Assembly (NCBI GenBank): GCA_907165065.1
Contig: OU015527.1
Location: 21,527,686 to 21,591,685, forward strand
Direction: 5' to 3'
Source: Caprimulgus europaeus
Lineage: Eukaryota > Chordata > Aves > Caprimulgiformes > Caprimulgidae
DNA length: 64,000 nt
Of the stretch, positions 39,316-49,900 are shown piece after piece (position 1 is the first letter of the stretch; each line of letters begins with the position of its first letter). Both the position numbers and the translations under genes were made by a program. Under the pieces are notes generated by a model. The model was not told where the DNA came from. It saw only the letters and a list, made by a program, of their open reading frames with translations, and made no database searches.

Positions 39316-41987
39316 ACCACTGGCTCTTCCAGATTTGCCACTAGTTTCCATGCACTCATCCTTTGGCATCGCATTTCCAAATGAGGCACAAGGAATGTAA
39401 CTGCCTTACAGACAATCATGATGAGGGGTCTTTGCAACTCATTTTTCTAATTCATAAATTAGTAAGAATAATGCTGCAGAGACCTGTACAAAATAAACAT
39501 GACTTCTTTCCACAAGCATCAACAGACCAGCTAGACAATTAGGAGAGATGGACAAGTTTCAGGCACATAGAATATTTTCCTGCATGGAGACATTGAACAC
39601 ATGTAATTTCATCTCAGAAGAAATTCATGTCTAAGATGCCAATCTGCTGGTTTACATTAAGGTTCCTGATGGAGTTGGAATTCCTTTATACAAAGGTAAT
39701 ATTGGCCCCCACTCCCTCTCACCGCCCCTTAAAAAAAGAAAAAAGCAATAAAATGTGATTTGAGAAATAAGACAATGGCTAAGTTCAGAAAAGCTTTTCA
39801 GATAAGTGTTTTTTTAATAAATCTTGAGTTGTACCGTTGACTCCTATAGAAGTAAATCTGGATTCAGTGCTGTTGATCTCTATCCTAATGATGTAACAGT
39901 GAGTTGTTGTGGTTGTGGAGTTGGAAAGGGCAACACCAACGCAATAATGTTCTTTATACCTGCTAGGTCCCCTTCAGCAGAAGCAGCTATTATTTACAAA
40001 TTTCTATGAACTCTCTCCTGGGCTGAACAGGAGACAGACTGTTCTTCCAAGAGCTGCCTAGCACCAGAACTGCCTGGGCTAGCTGGGATCTGAGACTCCA
40101 AGATGGTTTTTGACATGTTCTGGCACCAAATCGTTGTTTTCTTTATTTTCATTGCAGGGCACAATGTTAGTTCATCTCACAGGAATTTGTTTACCGTTTT
40201 CCATTATTTCAAGCCTATTTCCTGGTTAGTTTTCAACTCAGAAACTACCTTTTTCCACAGAGACACATATTTTCCCCTAAAGTTCCGATCATACTTTCTT
40301 TTTTCTACTTTTGCCTTACTTTAGCAAGTAGCATAACTACTCACTGAAGAACATTGGTTGGTCTGCAGCTATATTTTTCAGTGTGGATGAAGGTTTTCTC
40401 ACATTAAGAGGTTGTCTTCTTTACTGGATCATGACCAGTAATATTTCACTGGAGTAAAAGCAGTGAAAATGAGCCAGGCATTTTAAAACACAGTCTTGAT
40501 GTGGTTTGTACCTTATTTTTCACTACCTTGGGTCTGTGGGAATGTAGTATTAGCTCACAATCTTTTTCTATTTCCCCCTTGTTTTCTCTTTCCATCTTAT
40601 TTTCTCTCCTTTTTCCTCCTGACTTCCTATCCTAGTATTTTCCCCCCTGGCCTTCATCTCATTTTATATGCATCATGGGCTACAGCCAGGCCAGGGAATT
40701 TGATTATGTGGAAAAGCTGTGACAAAGCAGTGTAGAAAATTTAAATGGATAGGCAAAGCTGCACATCTAGTGTGGAAGGTGCATAGATTTGTTTTCCACT
40801 TTTCTACCATATTCTTTTCAAACATCTTCAAACTATATCTTATTTCAGGGTTTGAACCTGCTAAATAAATGTACCAAATTGACAGAATTCTTTGTCTAGC
40901 CTCTCCGTTCTAGTCCATGGTGATTACATCAAGGCTAACAGGCTACTGTGCATTAGATATACCTGTTTGCTTGGGGACCTTGTATTTGCTAGCATTTAAA
41001 GCTTCCTGCTTTAAGTCAATAGATAGGATGCTGCAGTTACAACTGGGGCATTGAAGGAGGAGGATATTGAAATAACAACAACAAAAAAGTCATTTCAGAA
41101 TGAAGAGTCACCATAATCTGCAAGACCTTTTCTTGGGAGTCCTTTTAATGCTTAAGACCAAACTCTCAAAGGTTGTATACAGCTAAGGGAAGCAAGAAGA
41201 GAGAATTCAAGAGCCAGATCTGCTGTCTGTGTAAACAAAACTGTAACTTCTCAGGAAGCCCTGGTAGGCATATTCATTGCTGTGCCATGCTGGCGATGTA
41301 TGATCACAGTAATGTAATCATGAAGGAGTAGGGAAGTGGAACCACACCCCACATTACCAGAACAGCTCAAGGTTAAATGTAACGTAAAAATTAGAAGCCA
41401 ACAGGAAAGGCTCTGCTGGTATGTTGCACAGTAGCAGCTGGAAGACAGTTTTATAACTTTTGGCTGTTACTTTAAGCCTGGCTTGTTTAAGATGTGAGTG
41501 CTTCTCTTTTAGTAGTAAAATATTTTCAATCATACTACAGTTTAAACTCGAGCACATATTATGTCACATTATATTACACAATCACTACTTTTGCTCAGGA
41601 AGACTGGAACTTTAAAACTATTTCATAATATGCAAACACTTCAGATTTATTTAACATTTTATGCTTTCTTTGGCTGTTCTAATTTTATACTTTTAAAATA
41701 TCATCTACTTTGTAAATATATAAACTCAGCTGAACTGAATATTCACAAAAAAGCAAACTGGGGGGGGGGTTCTGTGGGAGTAATTTTTCCTGTTCTAAGA
41801 ATGTAAATTGAATACTGCATCCCAAATGGATGAGGAAGACTCTTCACCAAAAGTTTTTTAATAAAAATAATTACAATGAGACATGTTCCAGTTTAGGATG
41901 GATTGTTATATGCAACCAATCAACTCTAAACAACTTTATCTATATCTGTATGTATGGATTGCATATATGCCTGTTTATAAACAAGTT

Positions 41988-42598
41988 TGTGGTGTAAGCC
42001 CAGCTGGCAACTAAGCACCACAGCTGCTCGCTCGCTCTGCCCTGGTGGGATAAGAGAGAGAATCAGAAGAGTAAAAGTGAGAAAACTTGTGGTTTGAGAC
42101 AAAGATAGTTCAGTAAGTAAAGCAAGAGTCGTGCACGCAAGCAAAGCAAAACAAGGAATTAATTAACTGCTTCCCATCGGCAGGCAGGTGTTCAGCCATC
42201 TCCAGGAAAGCCGGGCTCCACCACACCTAACATTTACTTGGGAAGACAAACGCCATCACTCCAAACGTCACCCATCCCTCTTTCCCCCACCCCACTGCTT
42301 CCTTCTTCTTCCCCAGCTTTATATGCAGAGCATGATGTCATATGGTCTGGAATACCCCTTTGGTCAGTTGGGGTCAGCTGTCCCAGCTGTGTCCCACTCA
42401 CAACTTCTTGTGCACTCCCAGTCTCCTCACTGGCACAGCAGCATGTGAAGCCCAGGAGTCCTCAACTCAGTGTAAGCACTGCTTGGCAATGACTAAAACA
42501 TCGGCATGTTATCAGCATTTTTCTCATCCTACATCCAAAACACAGTACTATACCAGCTACTGTGAAAAAAATTAACTCTATCCCAGCTGAAAGCAGCA
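41988..42598 (-). repeat. 3' LTR of the minus-strand retroelement
   Basis: 611 bp with TG at one end (41988) and CA at the other (42597-42598), as retroviral LTRs require on either strand. On the minus strand a TATAAA box lies at 42323-42318. The LTR end adjoining the flank reads CTTACACCACA on the minus strand. Confidence 0.8.
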
Positions 42599-42616
42599 TG
42601 TTCTCCACCTCTTATT
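42599..42616 (-). other. Polypurine tract next to the 3' LTR
   Basis: On the minus strand the sequence just before the LTR reads AAGAGGTGGAGAACA, almost all purine, which is the expected site of plus-strand priming in the retroviral life cycle. Confidence 0.65.
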
Positions 42617-42745
42617 CCATACCATTTACTTCATGCTCACATTCCACACTATCCAATACATCCTCATTAACCAACACTGTGCTTCCCATCCTTTGATACA
42701 ATACACAGATATAATTCCCTTAATCTATGGACCTCCCTTGCGAAA

Positions 42746-42795
42746 TGTCTGTAAAATGTCAATAAATGTCCACAAATGTCCACAAAATGTCCACT
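42746..42795. repeat. Short tandem repeat in the retroelement interior
   Basis: About four imperfect 10-13 bp units built on AAATGTCCAC / AAATGTC, inside the interior close to the 3' LTR. Confidence 0.7.
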
Positions 42796-43129
42796 AAGTT
42801 CCCTTAGTCCATCACTTTGGGCTCCATCTGTTATGGTGATCACTTAGAACAGGAGAGGTGGTGTGTTGCATGGAAGCATTGGGCTCCAAAGCCAGCTCAG
42901 GTCAGGTCACTGCTGCACTTGCAGTGCTTCTTGGAAGGCTTGTCCTCTGTTTGTTCAGGTGGTCCCTGCTGTAGTAATTCCCACAACGTGCAACTCAGAT
43001 CCTGAGTTACAACAATTTAAAGGTATTTCTATTACAATCCCCACCCTTGGTCCCTTTGGATCAGACCATAGGATTTAATATTGCAATGAACTACACTTCT
43101 TGCTTCTGCTCTGACTTCGACTTATTCAT

Positions 43130-43600
43130 AGACTGCAGTCCCTTAGGAGTGTACCTGGTCCAAATGGAGCCTTATCGAAGAGCCACAGGCTCTCTAGCAG
43201 TATGCCTGCTGTGGCATAGATTTATCCACAACCACAATCGCTTTGAGGTACACCTGTTTGAGTGTGGCCTTATCCATGGGCCACAATGACTTCAGAGCTA
43301 AGTTTACTCTGGTGTGGTCCTTACCCAGCTGCAGTCTCTCCATGGGTATACCTGCTCTGTCATGGGCTTATCCTTGGCCACAAGCTTTGTGGTGCTCCAG
43401 TGTGACCTCGTGCACAGCCACGGATGCTTCAAGGTGTACCTTCTCTGGTGTGAACTTATCCCTGGGCCACAATTCCTTCAGAGGTATACCTGCTGCAGCA
43501 CAGACATAACCATGACCACAGGTGCTTTGAGATGTACCTGGTCTGGCATGGACTTATCCAGGGCCACAGATGCTTTGGGGTGTCCTGCACCCATAAGGAT
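43130..43600. repeat. Degenerate tandem array of about 50-bp units in the retroelement interior
   Basis: Roughly nine or ten diverged units each containing, on the plus strand, variants of GTACCTGCTCTGGCATGG, then CTTATCCATGGGCCACA, then a CTTTGAGG-like step. Several overlapping plus-strand ORFs arise from this array and are not genes. Confidence 0.75.
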
Positions 43601-43948
43601 TCAACTACTGGTCACAGTCCCTTCGACTTGAGTTCACACTGGAGTTCAGCCTGCCCAGTACAGCAGTGCAGGAACAGCAGCGATGCCTGGCCATCTGCCA
43701 GCCTGGGCACTTGGCCATTGCTGTTATCAGAATGTTCTCAGGCACAGCAGAGTATGATGATAAGCTATACAACAAGCAGCAAAAGCAAAAAGCAGCCACT
43801 AATGAGCACAAGACTCTAATTTACAGTAAGGCAGGCAAGCCCCATGGCAAGCACAGAAGATGACCAATTAATAGCTAAACAGTAATAACAGCTATAAATC
43901 TGATCTGGTACATTCCAATCAAATCTGTCATTATCTCAAACCCTTTGA

Positions 43949-43966
43949 GCCCCATGTTGAGTGCCA
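43949..43966 (-). other. Primer-binding site resembling the tRNA-Lys 3' end
   Basis: The plus strand reads GCCCCATGTTGAGTGCCA, which matches the 3' end of tRNA-Lys(CUU) including CCA apart from a few transitions. The minus strand is therefore the primer-complementary site, fixing the element's orientation. Confidence 0.75.
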
Positions 43967-43975
43967 AAAAAGACT

Positions 43976-46900
43976 GTTGTGGCACATGCACAGAAGTGTG
44001 ACCAGAGTTAGGACAGGTGTCCTGCATGGCTTCTGCTGGAATGGAGTGAGCACCGCCCTGTACTTGAGACCCTACGCTGCTAAGAGCAGACAGCCTGGGG
44101 GTTTCGCTCAGGCTGTACATCACAGCCTGCATTTCATGCAGTTGTATTCCTAAGGGACAGCCAAGACAGAGGGTGGAATGAAAACTGTCATGTCCTGGAA
44201 GGAGAAGATTCATTGTAGTCTGATGCCATGGTGGGCAGAGATGAAACAGACAATGCAAAGCCAATTCAAGGCAGTAGGAGTCTCAAAAGAGAAAATGCTG
44301 CTCTCTTCAGTGGCAGAAGGACTAGAGAACAGTTTGTGTGTTTTTTTCTTGGATCCAACTGGAAGTATTCAGTTGTCATCAGCACTTATTTGCTTGCTGT
44401 ACTTTAAACCTGTGCTGTAGTTGAGGCGACATGTTTGACTTAAAATGCACCCATCAGTTGGTTCTCCCTCTGCAGCTTTAGCGACTAGTTTCTCAGCACG
44501 TGTCTTATTCCTTCAGATTTACTGTCTTGCACTCAGAATAATTAAGCTACACTCTGATAAATGGCTTTATCGTGGGGGTTTTTTACATTTTATACAGCAA
44601 GGCATTCATCCAGTTGACACTGGCTTTCATTTCCTTGGACTGCCGTTTATTTAAATAAAGTTCTATATCTTTATTTAAACGTGAAATGCATTTATCAATT
44701 ATATGATTACTTCAATTCTACTTCATCACCCTTAAGTGGAGATGGGGAAATCACATGGTTATATTGATCTGAGCTCAAATCAGAGTTCAGATCTGACCTT
44801 CGATACACTCACAGTCATAGAGTTCCTGTGGATTACGAGAGCCAAGCACATACAGCCAAGGGTCAGCAGTTGGCCTTCAGTCAGAATATGTATTAGCTTT
44901 TGCTTTTCTCTAGTTGTAAAGGGTATGTCAAAAACACGGTCCATTTTAAACTTGGTTTTCTTTTCTTTTGCTTGTCTAAAATGAGGTATCTGTTTTCATC
45001 ATCTGACCCCAAGTGAAAGTCTGAAAGCTAAATTCTAACTTTGCCAACTGAATTCTCCAAACCTGACAGTGCTTTTGCATCAATGATGAGGACAGGTCAC
45101 ATCGCCCTGTTGACACAAAGATAGGCCTTTGCAGTGTAGCCCAGTGATGACATAGGTGACTCTGCCTGTCTCACAAGCAAGAAGTATTATGTCCATTCTT
45201 ATTGGAAATTCCTCCTAGCCAGGCAACTTATGAAAAACAGTGTTTTAATTGTTTGGATGGTAACTAGTTATGTTTATACAGGAACTGTTAAACTAATTTA
45301 GCAATAACATTCAAAACTACCATCTTGCACAATGAAAAAAACCTGAAAAAAGCCAAAAGTAACGTTAGTTATAATGGCCCCAGCAGAACTGGACAAATAT
45401 TTTTAGCAGTTATTTTAGCGTCATTACAACAGAATGCACAAAAGTTGAAAGTGAGACAGAGTTTTCTCATGCTGGTTCCAAAGACACAGCAAGAAGTTTC
45501 CTGCACCAAGAGCTTACAGCATCTGAAGATAAAGCAAAAAAAGAAGAATGGTTTGCTCAAAGTTACCAGAGGTTGTGGTGTTCTCAGGATCTGTACTCAC
45601 TGCTCCTGGATGAGGCACCAAAGTATTTTTCCAGTCTGTTTTGCTCTTTGGGGTAATATTTAACATTGTACATGGGAAGTATAAATGCACATAATAAAAA
45701 ATCAAAGTAGTGCAGATAGCTGGTAGTTTATGTCTACACATAGTGTGTCTATGTCTCCCATAATGCAAGTGAAAAAACCTGTGCAGAAGGCTAACCTGGA
45801 TCAAACTTTTAAGTAGTTCTAGAAGCAGAGCTGATACAGACACAGAGAAGAGGGGAATCAGTTTTACTGGCAAAAAGAGAGTCTGAGGGTTTAGGTGAAG
45901 TTTTAAGACAGCCTTGCTCACCTAACCACAGCTAACAGAATAGATCTATTTAACATACTCTAATGCTTGTAACAGAGCCACGTTATGATGATGAAACAGG
46001 TATGCATTTCTGAAGCCATTTTATGCAGTTTACTAAGAACTTTTAAGGTTCTTGTACTGAATTTGGCAGTGTGCTTCTGATGTTAGAATAGCCCTCTCCT
46101 GGGTGTCAAGTTTTGGAATAGGCTGACTTTCAAAAAACTTAGGTAATATCAAATTTGAAAGAATGTTGATGCCTACACACACACCTAAGTATTTAGATAT
46201 GTATGTACAACACTTAGATACATATAAAGTAGAAAGAAAGGATTGTAAAGGCAATATGCATTTAAGGAGGTAGGGCTGGAATAGGCTTCCTTTCATAGAC
46301 AGGGAAAGAATTTCCTATCTGAATTCTTAAGAAATTTTGTGGAGGTTTTTGTTTTGTTTTTTTTCAGTCTAGGGATACTTCATGTACACAGGCCCTACCA
46401 AAGTGATGGCTGCATAGCTTCCGGCAAAGTTTTCATTTTATTTTGGCAAGATCATTTTCCTGATATTCCTCTGAAAGCATTTAAAATAGTTCTCCTTTAT
46501 AAGATCTTTCTGGTCTAAGTTTATGTAAGAAAATGTTTAAAAGTGGAAGACAAAATTGCAGTTTAAATCTATTCCTTCTACTCAAAGTTCTCCTATGATT
46601 GTGCTCCTAAAATGTGGTCCATAAGATGTCTGCAAACAATCACTGATTTTTTTCAAGAGTGAAGTAAGTAATTGAAGAAATGTAATTGTTAAGGTCATGA
46701 CATAAAGCTGCTAGAACAATATAAAATAGCAGTTTCAAATGAAAGCTTGATGGTAAGTTTGCAAAGAGATACATAGACATGCTGACTGTTGAGAGGAAGA
46801 TGACACAAGCAGCTTTACTAAAGTAATAAGAGAAGATGCTTCCTTTATTTTAGGATAGACTGTGTGAAAACCTGTCATAAGGCTGCTCTGCCTGACTGCC

Positions 46901-49900
46901 ACAGTCATCATCTTGCTAGTGTGTCCTGAAGTTTAAAAGACTGTGAAGAGCAAGGAAGTTTGTTCTATGTCAAGTAATGGAGAAATACCTGAGTAGGTGA
47001 AAATTCTTGAGACAAAGGTGAATCTTTTCAGAGTTTACACACGTAGGAGTGTGGCAAAAGTACTGGGCATCCAGAGAACAAAATCTCATGGAAAATTTTG
47101 TCAAAATGCTGCATCGGATGTGTGCATTTATGAATAGCTTGCTATTCTTTTTTGCTGCTTTTCTCCTCTTTTTACTATCTTTCTTTTTAAAAAATAATCA
47201 TCTTAATGTTTCTGTTGATTCAATTATTTCACATTTGTTTGATCTATCAGAATATTCTGAAACATTAAATTACACAAATCTTTCTCATACCAAAGAGACA
47301 ATTCAAATGCTAATGTACATGTAGATCCCTTATTCCTGGTATACTCTTACACTGTAGAATTTTAGAGCTGATTCTGTCTCACTTGCTGTATGAGCATTCA
47401 AAAAGTCCACTTCTGAAATGCAAACTCTTCTAAGTATTTTGGCCCATGTACCTGCCAAATTGTTTCCATGTATTTAAAAGATAAAGTCCAGCGTGTTTGT
47501 TTTGCAATACTCAGCTGAGTGTTTTAAAAGGGAAGATTTAAAACGAAAGCTCAAAATATTAGAAAAAGGTAAATCTGGCAGCTCTAATATGGAAACTTTG
47601 CTGTATTTTTTTAATAGAAAATTTTGTGTAAATATAGCTTTAAAGGATCAAAATAAATTTTTGTTAAAAGATGTGAAACCAAAAATACACATCTACTTCT
47701 TCAGTTTTAACTCATGCCTTGAAAAGGCAGTTTCCAGTGACATGCAACAGAAAACAAGGTCTCATTACTTAACAAGGACTGTTTCTTCAACTTTTCTTTT
47801 TCCTACCATAGATATTCTAAAGATAAGAACAGACAGCATTTTAAACTTTGTCCTTTTTTCATTGAGCTGATGTGGGAGGAAACAAAACGACAGAAGCGAC
47901 AAACCTCTTGTCAGATGGCATGCAGATGAGGATGGTAGAAATATCTACCCTGAGTTCAGGGGTCAGAGTTGGACTCTGTAGCAATAAGCACAAGGAAAAA
48001 ACTGAAAAAAGTATTTTCCTTTGTTGCCTGGCTTTCTGAAACTCCATTTTCTTTCAACAAAAGATTCTTTAGATTTGCAGATATTTGGGATTGAGGAAGT
48101 GGTGTTCAATTTCACTGTCAGCTCCTTCTAGCCAAAGCTACAGTTCAGTAAGCTTTCACTAGCAAGCAGAAGGAGAGTTGTCAATCAATAGTTAAACACT
48201 GACGTGAATAGTGCCTTTGTAAATGTTTCTGTTGTGCCTTTGAAAGCACACAAGCCAAAACAAAAAATCTTTTGACCATGTGTGAAAAACAAAACTGAAA
48301 TGCTTCAACAACCTTTCACAGATAGAAAGTTGGCCATATAAACTCTTAAAATCGAATGTTCTTTGTCAGGCAGATGAAAGCTTGTGTTCTGAGATTTGAC
48401 CTTCAGGCAGCCCAACAGTGCAGCTGTGTGCCTTAGAAAAGTATTTCTCAGCTGAGTTGGTTGATTGCATTTTTGTTCATGAAGCATTTGCAGTCGTTAT
48501 ATTAATCTTGAGTAAGTTTCCCTTTTAAAGGCGTTAGCAAGATACTGACCAGTTTCCAGATCTTCAATCAGATCTGATATGTTCTAAGTTCTGCCAAATA
48601 AATCTTCAAGTTGAGTGATTTCCTTACATGGAAGAATCAGGATTTAAGTCTGTGTTGTTGCCTTGTTTAAAGTGGTGATTGCAGTTGGTGTCACAGGCTC
48701 GGCCCAACTCTTTGGTAGCATCAGAAGAAAGCAGTAGGTAAGTCAGGCTTAGATAAATTTTTTCTCAGTGAAATGTCCAAATTTGATTAAGCCATGTAAG
48801 CATACCTCTGACTTTAAGTACAGATATCATTGGAACTATTCATAGGCTTAGAGAGAGAAAAACAAATTGCTGAACTGCTTGCCATCTTCTGAGATGTTTT
48901 TTTTTTCTCCATGAGTGGTCCCACTGAGGCTGTTATTCCTGCAGTGAAGTGTTTTGGAATGTGAAATGCATGTAGCAGTGATGGAGGCAAAGAAAGAGAA
49001 GAGGCAGAAGGAAGAGAAGAGCCTTGCAATCACACAGAAAATATTTTTCATCCGTATAAGTTTATAGTCATCCATATAGGATAGTCTCAACAACACATAC
49101 TGCAGAAAACATTGCAAGTGGTGACTAACTAAAGAGCAGTGAGACAGCAGTGGAGCAGTTATCTTGAGTTGCACAATCACACTTGCAAAATTGAATATTC
49201 AGACTTGTTTGGATTAAAGAGGACACTGGAGAAAGCTGCCAATTTGTCTGCTGCTTTTAATGTAACTTGTCTTGGATTTTAACTTCCATCAGAGATGGCA
49301 GGAGAATTGTTAGCACCTCATCCAATATCTAGCAGACTCCAGAGCAGCACCACTGCTGTCAGTCTACTCAGAGATGAGTCCAAATGCCCTCATGAAAATT
49401 AAACCCATGACTTTGTGTCCTAGGCCCTATATTTGTGGGAAAGTGAGATTTTTTACAGGGTCAACTGTTTCGTACTTATATTCAACAATTTGGGGGGTTT
49501 TTTTTCAGTTATCTGACATCTTTTGCATACCAGTTAATCCCCTGTGGAAGGCCATAAACCTATTCTGGAAGTGTTACATTTTCAGTAAAATAATTTTCAG
49601 CAGTTACCCCTAGTTAGATCAACAGTTTCCCTTCAGACAGTCATCCCACTGCTATACCATTCTTCACAGATTTACAGGTGAATTAACCTGTGTCTTTTAT
49701 CTGTAGGTCTTCTAAGGTCAGCTCAGATGCCTGTAACCTTCCACTTAGATTTCAAAATTCAACTAGCCCCAGTAAAATTGCATTTTATGTACACTCAAGA
49801 ACATTCCCTTTGTAACAGTCATGTTGCCTACCTTCAGGTGCCCTTGGTAGGAAGGTCTGCAATTCTTTGGTCACTGGGAAAATAAAGAAATTCCCTGAAA

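Larger units (their letters stand above)
31696..41987. other. Intergenic desert, left part
   Basis: About 10 kb of AT-rich sequence with no gene I recognise on either strand. The next genes expected from vertebrate synteny (TMED7, TICAM2 in mammals, FEM1C) are not present here. The only structured items are a minus-strand CR1 fragment at about 32.34-32.53 kb, a T/G homopolymer block beside it, a GAAA microsatellite near 38617-38630 and a 12-bp minisatellite at 39268-39315. Confidence 0.7.
41988..43975 (-). mobile_element. Endogenous LTR retroelement, minus strand, noncoding and lacking its 5' LTR
   Basis: Read on the minus strand, the parts occur in retroviral order: a primer-binding site like the 3' end of tRNA-Lys (43966-43949), an interior of only about 1.35 kb, a polypurine tract, and a 611-bp 3' LTR with TG...CA ends and a TATAAAG box. 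The LTR and interior belong to a family I recognise from many bird genomes but cannot name with certainty; the Lys primer site suggests an ERVK-like (class II) origin. The interior has no gag, pol or env reading frame. It is instead filled with degenerate tandem repeats, so this is a non-autonomous or internally deleted copy. Sequence right of about 43975 does not resemble the 3' LTR beyond a few terminal bases, so the 5' LTR is missing or too diverged to see. Confidence 0.8.

Noticed and set aside
42188-43863. Series of plus-strand ORFs of 60-105 codons
   Set aside because: They lie antisense to the minus-strand LTR element and its tandem repeats and overlap in all frames. They are by-products of the repeats.
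45325-45670. Patch with a CAGAGGTTGTGGTGTTCTC motif resembling the CR1 3' region
   Set aside because: Only a single short motif matches; the flanking sequence does not follow CR1 order, so it was not called a CR1 copy.
47493-47870. 125-codon plus-strand ORF
   Set aside because: Starts at GTG, has no recognisable motif, and a few ORFs of this length are expected by chance in 64 kb of six-frame AT-rich sequence.
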